Source: Pseudomonas simiae (GTDB taxonomy: Bacteria; Pseudomonadota; Gammaproteobacteria; Pseudomonadales; Pseudomonadaceae). From it: a stretch of 64,000 nt of DNA. Both the position numbers and the translations under genes were made by a program. The notes below the pieces were generated by a model. That model was given only the letters and a program-made list of their open reading frames with translations, was not told the origin of the DNA and did no database searches. This document shows positions 25,079 to 32,823 of this stretch, piece after piece; positions within the stretch are counted from its first letter, which is position 1; each line of letters starts with the position of its first letter. The stretch is from contig NZ_FOKB01000001.1 in NCBI RefSeq assembly GCF_900111895.1, positions 1,059,177 through 1,123,176 of the forward strand. Direction: 5' to 3'.

Positions 25079-25837
25079 ATGGTCGCGAAGAAAGTCAGCG
25101 CTCCAAACATTACCAAGACTCGATTGCTGGATGCGACAGAGGCTCTCTTCATCAAATACGGATACGACGCGGTATTGCTGCGGCAGATTACCGAGCGTGC
25201 CCAGGTGAATCTGGCTGCGGTGAACTACCATTTCGGGGACAAGGACTCCCTGATGCAAACCTTGCTCAAGCAGCGCCTGGAGCCGCTCAACGAGCAGCGC
25301 CTGGAACTGCTTGCGCGCTGTGAGGCTGAGTCCGACGGCCCGTTGGACTGCGACACGTTGCTCGGCGTGCTGTTCGCCCCGGCCATGGGCCTGGAGCGCA
25401 GCGATCCAACCAGCGCCAGTGGGGAAGGGCGTTCATTCATCCGCTTCCTGGGGCGGGTGTACAGCGACACGTCGCCGTTTATCCAGGAATACCTCAAGGT
25501 GCATTACCAGCCGGTGTTCCAGCGTTTTTTCGAGGCTTTTGCCTTGGCCTTGCCGGACCTGCCGCGCAATGAACTGGGCGTGCGTCTGCAATTTGCCCTC
25601 AAAGCGATTTCCGGGGTGATGGCCGGCACCGAGCTGCGCCTGCTGATGAACTCCATGAGCCTGGGCCGTCCGGCCACGGATGCCGAGGTGATGGCCAAGT
25701 TGATCACGCTGGTGTCAGCGGCGATTCGGGTACCGCAACAAAGCCCGGAGGCAGAAAATGCCTTGGCCAAGGTGCTGGATACCCAGCGTGCCATTCGTGA
25801 GCAGGCCATGGCACCAGCGAGCAAGGCCGCGCGTTGA
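25079..25837 (+). CDS. TetR-family transcriptional regulator
   Basis: A 252-residue regulator. Residues about 10-55 form the TetR helix-turn-helix (T-K-T-R-L-L-D-A-T-E-A-L-F-I-K-Y-G-Y-D-A-V, L-R-Q-I-T-E-R-A-Q-V-N-L-A-A-V-N-Y-H-F-G-D-K-D-S-L). The rest is an all-helical ligand-binding domain with the TetR C-terminal pattern seen in CerR/YbiH-like regulators. The ATG at 25079 is chosen because the helix-turn-helix follows normally; the longer frame would start in the operator region. It is divergent from the efflux operon and likely represses it until a pump substrate binds. A strong hairpin follows. Confidence 0.88.
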   Translation: MVAKKVSAPNITKTRLLDATEALFIKYGYDAVLLRQITERAQVNLAAVNYHFGDKDSLMQTLLKQRLEPLNEQRLELLARCEAESDGPLDCDTLLGVLFAPAMGLERSDPTSASGEGRSFIRFLGRVYSDTSPFIQEYLKVHYQPVFQRFFEAFALALPDLPRNELGVRLQFALKAISGVMAGTELRLLMNSMSLGRPATDAEVMAKLITLVSAAIRVPQQSPEAENALAKVLDTQRAIREQAMAPASKAAR

Positions 25838-25850
25838 CGCAAATCCCAGG

Positions 25851-25880
25851 CAAAAAAAAGCCCGCTGGGGCGGCGGGCTT
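25851..25880 (-). terminator. Rho-independent terminator
   Basis: AAGCCCGC (25858-25865) and GCGGGCTT (25873-25880) form an eight-base-pair stem with a seven-base loop. Read on the minus strand it is followed by eight U's, so it should stop transcription coming from the FUSC gene. On the plus strand the U-run is missing, but the hairpin may still bound the TetR transcript. Confidence 0.8.
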
Positions 25881-26018
25881 GATGTGCAACATTTGTAACG
25901 GATGAGGCTTCACATTACGTTCCGAGATGTGAATAAAGCGTGAAAACTTTGTAAGACAAACTGTGAAATTTCTGAAATGTGTGAACACATCGGAATTTTC
26001 CTCTTCCACCCAGCGGAT

Positions 26019-27086
26019 TCAGATTTTCCAGCGCCCCGCACTCTTGGCCAGCCGCTGGCGCATCGCGTCCACGTTCTGCGCCAATTGCAGGGTTAGCAGC
26101 CGATAACCATCCAACGCGCTGTAGACCGGAGCATCCAGTGCTGGCTCGACACCCGCATGGCTCTGCCGCTCCAAGCGCTCCGTCACCCCTGACTTCAATG
26201 CCCGTGCCATCCCCACCAATTGCACGCGGATCTGCCGATGTTCGGCCTTCAACACCCCCTGCATGCGCGCCATCGCCTGTTCATCGCGAGGGTCGGGCCG
26301 GGTGTTGCCGAGAATCTCCAGGGTGCTGATGCACAGGCGCAGATGCCGCTGGATCGCGTCCAGTTCGGTCATGGAGATGCGCACTTCCTTGGACACCGAC
26401 GGCATCAGTGAACGCAACTGCAACATCGCCGCATTCAGGCGGTTGAGCAACTTGAGGTGTTCATCACTGGTGACGGACTCGCCATTGATGATCCGGCTGT
26501 AGATCTGGGCACAATCGCGTAATGCGCTGGCCAGGTTGTAGCGCCAGGAGTACACGGCATACAGCGGCAGGGCAAAGGAGAACGCCAGGGCCAGGGCGAT
26601 ACCGATCAGGATGTCCACGGTGCGCCACAACCCATCCGACAGCGGGTTGTCACCGTGGCCGGCGACGATAAATACCGTGATCGCCGACAACAGTGCGGTG
26701 TACCCACCCTTGCCGATGGCGTGATAGGAAAAGAACCCGCACACCACCGACATCAACAGGTAGGTCAGGAGTGGCTGGCCGACGTACGCCTCCTGCACCA
26801 CCAGCAACAACCCGACGCTGGCGCCGATCAACGTACCGTAGGCGCGCTCCACGGCTTTCTTGCCGATATTGCCATGGTGCTGCAACCCGCCGATCACCAC
26901 CAGCATGGTCACCGAGGCCCACTCACCATGCGGCAGGTTGATGCCGGTGGTCAGCAGGATGGTCGCCAGCAAACCGATGGACACGCGCACGGCATGGATC
27001 AGCTTGGCATGGCGATAGCGGCGGTACGGGTCGAGCAGTGGGCGCAGCAGGCGCCGGGCAAACACAGGCAGGTGCAGGTTAATCAA
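26019..27086 (-). CDS. FUSC-family inner membrane protein
   Basis: A 355-residue protein with about six helices in the N-terminal half (R-V-S-I-G-L-L-A-T-I-L-L-T-T-G, W-A-S-V-T-M-L-V-V-I-G-G-L-Q-H-H-G-N-I-G-K-K-A-V-E-R-A-Y-G-T-L-I-G-A) and a helical cytoplasmic C-terminal part. The V-E-R-A-Y-G-T-L-I-G-A segment is the mark of FUSC/aromatic-acid-exporter-like proteins (YccS, AaeB relatives). It is shorter than AaeB (about 650) and has only one membrane block. It ends about 140 bases before a strong minus-strand terminator and starts 14 bases from the end of gapN, so the two may be co-transcribed. The substrate is unknown. Confidence 0.82.
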   Translation of the reverse strand: MINLHLPVFARRLLRPLLDPYRRYRHAKLIHAVRVSIGLLATILLTTGINLPHGEWASVTMLVVIGGLQHHGNIGKKAVERAYGTLIGASVGLLLVVQEAYVGQPLLTYLLMSVVCGFFSYHAIGKGGYTALLSAITVFIVAGHGDNPLSDGLWRTVDILIGIALALAFSFALPLYAVYSWRYNLASALRDCAQIYSRIINGESVTSDEHLKLLNRLNAAMLQLRSLMPSVSKEVRISMTELDAIQRHLRLCISTLEILGNTRPDPRDEQAMARMQGVLKAEHRQIRVQLVGMARALKSGVTERLERQSHAGVEPALDAPVYSALDGYRLLTLQLAQNVDAMRQRLAKSAGRWKI

Positions 27087-27100
27087 CGACGAATCGTCCT

Positions 27101-28717
27101 CTAGAAAATGTAATCGGTGGTCAGGAAGCTCGAATCGCGGTTGCGCAGGATGTCGCTGACCAGGGCCTTGTTGCTCTCCTGGAACTTGGTCGCCACCAGG
27201 GTGCGGATCGAGAACACGCGCAAGGCGTCATGTACCGACAGCGTGCCCTCGGCCGAGTTCTTGCGTCCGTTGAACGGGAAGGTGTCGGGGCCGCGCTGGC
27301 ACTGGGCGTTGATGTTGATACGGCCGACCTGGTTGGCGAAGGTGTCCACCAGGCGCCCGACTTCTGCGGCGTTGGTGCCGAAAATGCTCAACTGTTGGCC
27401 GAAGTCCGAGTCCAGCACGTAGTCGATCACGGTCTCCAGGTCGCGGTAGGGCACGATCGGCACCACCGGGCCGAACTGTTCCTCGTGGTACACGCGCATC
27501 TGTGGGTTCACCGGGTACAGCACCGCCGGATAAAAGAACGATCCACGACTTTCACCGCCCTGTTCATTCACCACCGTGGCGCCCTGTTGCGCGGCGTCAG
27601 CCACCAGGCCGTTGAGGTAATCCACCTTGCCCACTTCGGGCAATGGCGTCAGCGCCACACCGTCTTCCCACGGCATACCGGGTTTGAGCGTGGCCAGCTT
27701 CTTGTTGAATTTCTCGATGAAGCGGTCGACGACGTCTTCATGCACGAAGAGGATTTTCAACGCGGTGCAGCGCTGGCCATTGAACGACAAGGAACCGGTG
27801 ACGGCTTCGCTGACGGCATTGTCCAGGTCCACGTCGGGCAGCACGATGCCAGGGTTTTTCGCGTCCAGGCCCAGCGCGGCGCGCAGGCGATGTGGCTTGG
27901 GGTGCAGTTTTTTCAGATCGCTGGCAGCCTTGTTGGTGCCGATAAACGCGAAGATATCGATCTTGCCGCTGGCCATCAGCGCGCTGACGGTTTCGCGGCC
28001 GCTGCCGTAGATCACATTGATCACCCCGGCCGGGAAACTGTCGCGGAACGCTTCCAGCAAAGGTCGGATCAGCAATACGCCAAGCTTGGCCGGCTTGAAC
28101 ACCACGGTGTTACCCATGATCAATGCCGGAATCAGCGTGGTGAAGGTTTCGTTCAGCGGGTAGTTATACGGGCCCATGCACAGGGCCACGCCCAGCGGCA
28201 CGCGGCGGATCTGGCCGAGGGTGTCCTGTTCCAGTTCGAAGCGGCTGGAGCGGCGGTCGAGTTCCTTGAGGGCGTTGATGGTGTCGGTGATGTAGTCGCA
28301 GGTGCGGTCGAACTCTTTCTGCGAGTCCTTGAGGTTCTTGCCGATCTCCCACATCAGCAGCTTGACCACTGCGTCGCGCTGTTCACGCATGCGGCACAGG
28401 AAGGCTTCGACGTGTTGGATACGTTCAGCCACGCGCATCGTCGGCCATTCACCCTGGCCCCGGTCATAGGCACGAACGGCGGCGTCGAGGGCGGTGAGGG
28501 CGGTGTCGGCGTCCAGCAACGGCGTGCTGCCGATGTGCACACGTTCGTCGCCAAACTGCACCGGGCTTTGCACCTTGGCCAAGGGGCCGTTCCACACCTT
28601 CAACTGGCCATCGACCAGGTAATCACGCTGTTCAATGGGCGCTCCCAGCTGGAATTGCTCGGGAATCTCGGCGGCGGAGTCAGGAAACAGCTGGGCGAGC
28701 AGGTTGCTGGTGGTCAT
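27101..28717 (-). CDS. gapN: NADP-dependent glyceraldehyde-3-phosphate dehydrogenase
   Basis: A 538-residue aldehyde dehydrogenase of the GapN type, which oxidises glyceraldehyde-3-phosphate directly to 3-phosphoglycerate with NADP+, bypassing substrate-level phosphorylation. Visible motifs are Y-N-Y-P-L-N-E in the cofactor region, E-V-G-like loops, F-I-G-T-N-K-A-A, and the catalytic Cys in F-N-G-Q-R-C-T-A-L-K. The ending includes Q-R-G-P-D-T-F-P-F-N-G-R-K-N-S-A-E-G-T, typical of this subfamily. The ATG at 28717 has AGGGG upstream and gives a normal N-terminus; the longer frame to 28768 does not. It is divergent from the Dyp peroxidase gene. Confidence 0.88.
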   Translation of the reverse strand: MTTSNLLAQLFPDSAAEIPEQFQLGAPIEQRDYLVDGQLKVWNGPLAKVQSPVQFGDERVHIGSTPLLDADTALTALDAAVRAYDRGQGEWPTMRVAERIQHVEAFLCRMREQRDAVVKLLMWEIGKNLKDSQKEFDRTCDYITDTINALKELDRRSSRFELEQDTLGQIRRVPLGVALCMGPYNYPLNETFTTLIPALIMGNTVVFKPAKLGVLLIRPLLEAFRDSFPAGVINVIYGSGRETVSALMASGKIDIFAFIGTNKAASDLKKLHPKPHRLRAALGLDAKNPGIVLPDVDLDNAVSEAVTGSLSFNGQRCTALKILFVHEDVVDRFIEKFNKKLATLKPGMPWEDGVALTPLPEVGKVDYLNGLVADAAQQGATVVNEQGGESRGSFFYPAVLYPVNPQMRVYHEEQFGPVVPIVPYRDLETVIDYVLDSDFGQQLSIFGTNAAEVGRLVDTFANQVGRININAQCQRGPDTFPFNGRKNSAEGTLSVHDALRVFSIRTLVATKFQESNKALVSDILRNRDSSFLTTDYIF

Positions 28718-28855
28718 GTCACTACCCCTGGAATAGTTGCAAAACATGACTAGAGAGTCACCCAACAACAGGCTCTATGGCAAGGCTTGCGCGCTTTCTT
28801 GTACGCAGTGTTGTGGCTGAAGGTTAAACTGCGCGGCTTTTCAGAAGGAGTTCAC

Positions 28856-29716
28856 ATGAGTCAGTACCAGCCGGGCATTCTTGCCGCACCGGTGCCGTTG
28901 CAGGCACGCCATCTGTTTTTTGCCGTGGACTCACTGACCGCCGTGCACGCTGCGTTGGACACGTTGGTGCAGTTGACCGATTCGGCGGCGGTGGTCGGTT
29001 TTGGCGAGCCGCTGGTCAATGCCTTGGGCGCCCGGATTGAAGGCCTGCGCGCCTTTCCCTCCGTCAGTGGGCCGGGTGCGCACAACCCCTCTACCCAGCA
29101 CGCGCTGTGGGTATGGCTGCACGGCGTGGACCGTGGTGAGTTGCTGTTGCGCAGCCGCGCCTTCGAAAAAGCCCTGGCCCCGGCGTTTCGCTTGGTGCAG
29201 ATGACCGAAGGCTTCCGCTACAAGACCGGCTTCGACCTTACCGACTACGAAGACGGCACCGAGAACCCCCACGACGATGCGGCGGTTGAAGCCGCCCTGA
29301 CCGACAGCGGCGCCAGCTTTGCCGCGATCCAGCAATGGCAGCACGACCTCGACGGCTTCGCCGCCTTGCCCGCGCAGGAGCGCGACCACATCATCGGTCG
29401 CCGCCATGGCGACAACGAGGAACTCGACGACGCCCCCGAGTCCGCCCACACCAAACGCACCGCCCAGGAAAGCTTCACCCCGGAAGCCTTCGTGGTACGC
29501 CGCTCCATGCCTTGGGCGGAGAACGGCCAGGCCGGGTTGATGTTTCTCGCGTTCGGCCACTCCTTCGATGCATTCGAAGCGCAACTGCGCCGCATGAGTG
29601 GACTGGAAGATGGCATTGTCGATGGCCTGTACCGCATCAGCACACCGTTGACCGGCGGTTACTACTGGTGCCCACCGATCAAGGAGGGACACCTGGACCT
29701 GAGCGCGCTGGCTTGA
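28856..29716 (+). CDS. Dyp-type heme peroxidase
   Basis: A 286-residue dye-decolorising peroxidase. The defining G-x-x-D-G-like segment reads L-T-D-Y-E-D-G-T-E-N-P, containing the distal Asp. The Ser-Ala-His-Thr-Lys-Arg segment near residue 200 holds the probable proximal heme His, and R-R-S-M-P-W-A follows. The C-terminal part includes F-L-A-F-G-H-S-F-D-A-F-E-A-Q-L and Y-R-I-S-T-P-L-T-G-G-Y-Y-W-C-P-P. AAGGAG precedes the ATG at 28856. No signal peptide is seen, so it is cytoplasmic unless packaged in an encapsulin, and no encapsulin gene is adjacent. It uses H2O2 to oxidise phenolics or dyes. Confidence 0.9.
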   Translation: MSQYQPGILAAPVPLQARHLFFAVDSLTAVHAALDTLVQLTDSAAVVGFGEPLVNALGARIEGLRAFPSVSGPGAHNPSTQHALWVWLHGVDRGELLLRSRAFEKALAPAFRLVQMTEGFRYKTGFDLTDYEDGTENPHDDAAVEAALTDSGASFAAIQQWQHDLDGFAALPAQERDHIIGRRHGDNEELDDAPESAHTKRTAQESFTPEAFVVRRSMPWAENGQAGLMFLAFGHSFDAFEAQLRRMSGLEDGIVDGLYRISTPLTGGYYWCPPIKEGHLDLSALA

Positions 29717-30183
29717 ATCACGCGTAGGCCACCCGTCATAAAACCGTTCCTGAAGGTGATGGGGGGCGGGCAGCTTCAGGTACAACAACGATTGGGCCGC
29801 GCCAAACATTCCGTTGGAAACACATATTTTTTCAACGGAATGACCTCGGGCCATCAACTAACAAACATGACCACAACCGCATGAAATTCAGGGTGATTCT
29901 TGCGGTCGTCGACGACCCGCAAGCGCCATCGTTCGTAAAGGCAAATATAGCTAATTATCTCGATAGGGATGCCGAAGCAATCGCCGGGGGGTTGGCATTG
30001 TTTTAGTAACTGTGTATCGAACTGTATCCCCGCACCCTCCTGATACACCCGCATGACGTTCTATCGCGTTCGCGACACAGACCGGATACACGCCTGGCTT
30101 TAACTCTGCACACCAGCTGGCGCAGGCGGTCACCGACCCCGAGGCGCCCTGGCCATACTCAGTCAAGCCAGGAGACTCACCCC
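29717..30183. other. Intergenic region upstream of the bufferin operon
   Basis: No supported gene lies in these 467 bases. Two minus-strand open frames of 66 and 87 codons lack recognisable domains and a good start. The region holds a nine-base inverted repeat (ATTCCGTTG at 29808-29816, CAACGGAAT at 29833-29841) and, nearer the operon, repeats of GATACAC listed separately. It is AT-richer than its surroundings, consistent with regulatory DNA. Confidence 0.6.
30012..30091. promoter_or_regulatory. GTGTATC/GATACAC repeats upstream of bufA1
   Basis: GTGTATC at 30012-30018, a shorter GTATC at 30024-30028, and GATACAC at 30042-30048 and again at 30085-30091 form inverted and direct repeats 90-170 bases upstream of the first precursor gene. 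They are a candidate binding site for the regulator of the operon. I do not recognise them as a described metal box, and no clear ECF-type -35/-10 pair was found. Confidence 0.4.
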
Positions 30184-30456
30184 ATGAAGCGTCCTTACGC
30201 AGCCCTCGCGGCAACCCTCGCCCTGTCCCTCAGTGCCTTCGCGGCCGTGGCCCATGCCGATGAACCCAAGCCCCAGGAAAAGTGCTTCGGCGTGGCCCTG
30301 GCCGGTGCCAACGACTGCGCCGCAGGCGCTGGCACCTCATGCGCCGCCACTTCCACCACCGACTACCAGGGCAACGCCTGGGTACTGGTGGACAAAGGCA
30401 CCTGCACCCAGATCAAGACCCCTAAAGGCTTCGGCAGCCTGACGGAGCAGCCGTGA
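30184..30456 (+). CDS. bufA1: BufA1-family bufferin precursor (DUF2282)
   Basis: A 90-residue secreted precursor. Residues 1-25 are a signal peptide ending A-V-A-H-A. The mature part has [22 protein letters not shown] and a later K-G-T-C, that is four Cys at 34, 45, 53 and 74. This is the DUF2282 pattern, whose members are BufA1 precursors of bufferins: ribosomally made peptides modified at Cys by a DUF692 (MNIO) enzyme and exported through the Sec route to bind copper in the periplasm. AGGAG lies upstream. Its stop overlaps the GTG of the DoxX gene by four bases. The enzyme pair bufBC is encoded in the same operon. Confidence 0.85.
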   Translation: MKRPYAALAATLALSLSAFAAVAHADEPKPQEKCFGVALAGANDCAAGAGTSCAATSTTDYQGNAWVLVDKGTCTQIKTPKGFGSLTEQP

Positions 30457-30860
30457 TCCAGCGCCTGCTTCCCGATGCCCTGTTGTTGCTGGTGGCACGG
30501 GTGGCGATCGCGGCGGTGTTCTTCCTGTCAGGGCGCACCAAGGTCACGGGGTTTCTTGAACTCAAACCGTCGACCTACACGCTGTTCCGTTCGGAATACG
30601 CCTTGCCGCTGATTCCGCCGGACTGGGCCGCGCACCTGGCGACCTACGCCGAGCACTTGTTCCCGCTGCTGCTGGTGCTCGGCCTGCTGACCCGCCCGGC
30701 CGCTGCTGCGCTGTTGGGCATGACCCTGGTGATCGAGGTGTTTGTGTACCCCGCCGCCTGGCCGGTGCACCTCACCTGGGCGGGCCTGTTGTTGCCGCTG
30801 CTGGCGTACGGCGGTGGGGCCTGGTCGTTGGACCGCCTCATCTCAGGCAAGCGTTCTTAA
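30453..30860 (+). CDS. DoxX-family membrane protein
   Basis: A 135-residue protein with four hydrophobic helices of the DoxX type: [18 protein letters not shown] near the start, then [21 protein letters not shown] start overlaps the bufA1 stop (GTGA). DoxX proteins accompany bufferin operons in several proteobacteria, for example the copper/gold-induced gig/buf operon of Caulobacter, where a DoxX-like gene is the fourth member. Its role is not established; a redox or quinone-linked membrane function is one proposal. Confidence 0.85.
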   Translation: MIQRLLPDALLLLVARVAIAAVFFLSGRTKVTGFLELKPSTYTLFRSEYALPLIPPDWAAHLATYAEHLFPLLLVLGLLTRPAAAALLGMTLVIEVFVYPAAWPVHLTWAGLLLPLLAYGGGAWSLDRLISGKRS

Positions 30861-30878
30861 CTTTGATGGAGATTTCCA

Positions 30879-31640
30879 ATGCGTATGCTTTCTTCCCTGG
30901 CCATTGCCATGGCCCTGACTGTCCCGATGCTGGCCCAGGCGGCAGATGCCCCGCAGCCCGGCACTGGTAAAAGCGTGGTGATCGTGCCCGGTTCGTTTGT
31001 CGACGGTTCCGGCTGGCGCGTGGTGCACGACATCCTGATTCACAAGGGCTACAAGGTCACCGTGGTGCACCAGGGCCACGAGAGCCTGGCCGCCGATGTG
31101 GCCGAGGCCCGCGAAGTGCTGGAGCAGCAAGTCGGGCCGGTGGTGCTAGTGGGCCACAGTTCAGGTGGCGGGGTGATCTCGATTGCCGGCGACCGCGACA
31201 AGGTCAAGTCGCTGGTCTACGTCTCGGCGCTGCAGCCGGAAGTGGGCGAGAACATGGCCCAGTTGATCGGCTCGATGCCGGCGCCCAGCGATGACATCAA
31301 GGCCAGCCGCGACGGTCATCTGTTCTTCGACCGCACCAAGTTCAACGCCGACTTTGCTGCCGACCTGACCACCAACCGCACCGACTTCATGGCCGCCTCC
31401 CAAGTGCCGGCGACCACCGCCTTGTTCGGCGGCACCGTATGGGCCGCGGCCTGGCACAAAAAACCGACTTATGCCGTGGTCTCCACCGAAGACCGCGCCC
31501 TGAGCCCGGACCTGCAGCGTTGGATGTACAAACGCGCGGGTTCCAAGGTCACCGAAATCAAGGCCAGCCACTCGGTGTACATCTCCCAGCCTGAGGCTGT
31601 GGCGAAGGTCATCGAAGACGCTGCTTCCGTTATCAAGTAA
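30879..31640 (+). CDS. Secreted alpha/beta hydrolase
   Basis: A 253-residue protein with a signal peptide (residues 1-22, cleavage after A-Q-A-A) and an alpha/beta-hydrolase domain. The oxyanion region is V-V-I-V-P-G-S-F-V-D-G-S-G-W and the nucleophile elbow is V-G-H-S-S-G-G with the catalytic Ser. The C-terminal S-T-E-D-R-A-L-S-P-D-L and K-A-S-H-S-V-Y contain the probable acid and His. The family resembles esterase/EstC-like hydrolases acting on small esters or amides. It lies between the two bufferin precursor genes, 18 bases after doxX and 26 bases before bufA2, so it is part of the operon. Its substrate, possibly a peptide or metal-bound ligand, is unknown. Confidence 0.82.
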   Translation: MRMLSSLAIAMALTVPMLAQAADAPQPGTGKSVVIVPGSFVDGSGWRVVHDILIHKGYKVTVVHQGHESLAADVAEAREVLEQQVGPVVLVGHSSGGGVISIAGDRDKVKSLVYVSALQPEVGENMAQLIGSMPAPSDDIKASRDGHLFFDRTKFNADFAADLTTNRTDFMAASQVPATTALFGGTVWAAAWHKKPTYAVVSTEDRALSPDLQRWMYKRAGSKVTEIKASHSVYISQPEAVAKVIEDAASVIK

Positions 31641-31666
31641 TTCACCCCAACCCTGGAGCAATACCC

Positions 31667-31939
31667 ATGAACACTGCACTCAAATCCCGTCTGAGCCTCG
31701 CTGCCGCGGCTGCCCTGATCGCCATGGCCTCCGCTTCGTTCGCTACCGCCGCCAGCGCCGCCGACGCGCCGGAAAAGCCCGGCCGTTGCTACGGCGTCAA
31801 CACCTGCAAAGGCACCAGCCTGTGCGCCACCGCCAAGAACGACTGCAAAGGCCTCAACAGTTGCAAAGGCGAAGGCGTGATCGTCAAGACCCCGTCCGAG
31901 TGCCTCAAGGCTGGCGGTACCTTGACTGAACCTAAATAA
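31667..31939 (+). CDS. bufA2: BufA2-family bufferin-like precursor
   Basis: A second 90-residue secreted precursor, unlike the first. A signal peptide (residues 1-32, ending A-S-A-A) precedes a short Cys- and Gly-rich part: R-C-Y-G-V-N-T-C-K-G-T-S-L-C, then N-D-C-K-G-L-N-S-C-K-G and a final E-C. The Cys are at 41, 47, 53, 60, 66 and 79. The C-K-G-x-N-S-C motif is typical of the BufA2 group of MNIO-modified peptides. It lies just upstream of the maturase genes with a GGAG site. Having a BufA1- and a BufA2-type substrate for one MNIO enzyme pair is notable. The modification pattern cannot be read from sequence. Confidence 0.8.
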   Translation: MNTALKSRLSLAAAAALIAMASASFATAASAADAPEKPGRCYGVNTCKGTSLCATAKNDCKGLNSCKGEGVIVKTPSECLKAGGTLTEPK

Positions 31940-31948
31940 CGCCTCACC

Positions 31949-31982
31949 CCCTTTAGGCGCGGGCGAACCCGCTCCTAAAGGG
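31949..31982 (+). promoter_or_regulatory. Strong intercistronic hairpin between bufA2 and bufB
   Basis: CCCTTTAGG (31949-31957) pairs with CCTAAAGGG (31974-31982), and inside it GCGGG pairs with CCCGC around a CGAA tetraloop: 14 of 15 possible pairs with one mismatch. It begins 10 bases after the bufA2 stop and is followed by TTATT and the GGAG site of bufB. It may protect or partially terminate the precursor transcript so that more precursor than enzyme is made. The arm resembles a REP-type sequence. Confidence 0.75.
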
Positions 31983-31998
31983 TTATTGGAGCCCCTCA

Positions 31999-32823
31999 AT
32001 GTCGACATCCAATCCTCACTTTTCAGGCTACGGCCTGGGACTGCGCAAGGAGCATTACTGCGATTTCCTGGAGACCTCGGTGCCCGTGGATTTCGTCGAA
32101 GTGATCTCCGAAAACTTCATGGTCGCGGGCGGTCAGCCCCGGCATATCCTGCGACAAGTCCGCGAGCGCTACCCGGTGGCGCTGCACGGTGTGTCCATGT
32201 CCATCGGCACCGCCGAAGGGCTGGATGCGGATTACTTGAAGCGCCTCAAGTCGCTGGTGGATGAAGTCGAGCCCCTGTTTGTGTCCGACCACCTGAGTTG
32301 GTCGCGCAGCGCTGGCTTCAATTCCCATGACTTGCTGCCAGTGCCTTACACCGACGAGGCGCTGGATCGGGTGTGTGCCAATATCCAGCAAGCCCAGGAC
32401 GTGTTGGGCCGCACGATGTTGTTCGAGAACCCCTCAAGCTACCTGGCGTTTGAAGGCGCCTCCATGACCGAATGGGAATTTATTGCAGCCATGGCCAAGC
32501 GCACCGGCTGCGAACTGCTGCTGGACGTCAATAATGTGTTCGTCAGCGCCAGCAACCACGGTTTCGACGCCCTGGCGTTTCTCAATGGCCTCCCTGCCGA
32601 GCGCGTGCGCCAGGTGCACTTGGCCGGCCACAGTCAAGGCCGTGAGATGTTGATCGACAGCCATGACAGCCCGGTGTGCACCGGAGTCTGGGAACTGTAC
32701 GCCCAGGCCATGACCCGGCTGGGCCCGGTGGCGACCATGATCGAGCGTGACGATGAGATCCCGCCGCTCGCCGAACTGCTTCAGGAGTTGTCCATGGCCC
32801 GAACGTTGGGAGCGCAACGATGA
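31999..32823 (+). CDS. bufB: DUF692 multinuclear iron oxidase (MNIO), bufferin maturase
   Basis: A 274-residue TIM-barrel enzyme of the DUF692/MNIO family. Candidate metal-ligand motifs occur in the usual order: V-A-L-H-G-V (His63), V-S-D-H-L-S-W (His98), F-E-N-P-S-S-Y (Glu143), L-L-D-V-N-N-V (Asp176, Asn178), V-H-L-A-G-H (His207, His211), D-S-H-D (Asp220 to Asp223) and I-E-R-D-D (Glu249). Characterised relatives such as MbnB and BufB use two or three irons and O2 to convert Cys to oxazolone, thiooxazole or related groups. It overlaps bufC by four bases. The substrates should be the two Cys-rich precursors upstream. Confidence 0.9.
   Translation: MSTSNPHFSGYGLGLRKEHYCDFLETSVPVDFVEVISENFMVAGGQPRHILRQVRERYPVALHGVSMSIGTAEGLDADYLKRLKSLVDEVEPLFVSDHLSWSRSAGFNSHDLLPVPYTDEALDRVCANIQQAQDVLGRTMLFENPSSYLAFEGASMTEWEFIAAMAKRTGCELLLDVNNVFVSASNHGFDALAFLNGLPAERVRQVHLAGHSQGREMLIDSHDSPVCTGVWELYAQAMTRLGPVATMIERDDEIPPLAELLQELSMARTLGAQR

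Noticed and set aside
29245..29643. Encapsulin partner for the Dyp peroxidase
   Set aside because: Dyp enzymes are often encapsulin cargo, but no encapsulin gene is adjacent and the C-terminus lacks an obvious cargo extension.
29854..30214. Two overlapping minus-strand open frames (66 and 87 codons) upstream of bufA1
   Set aside because: No recognisable domain, poor ribosome-binding context, and they overlap the bufA1 start region and repeats.
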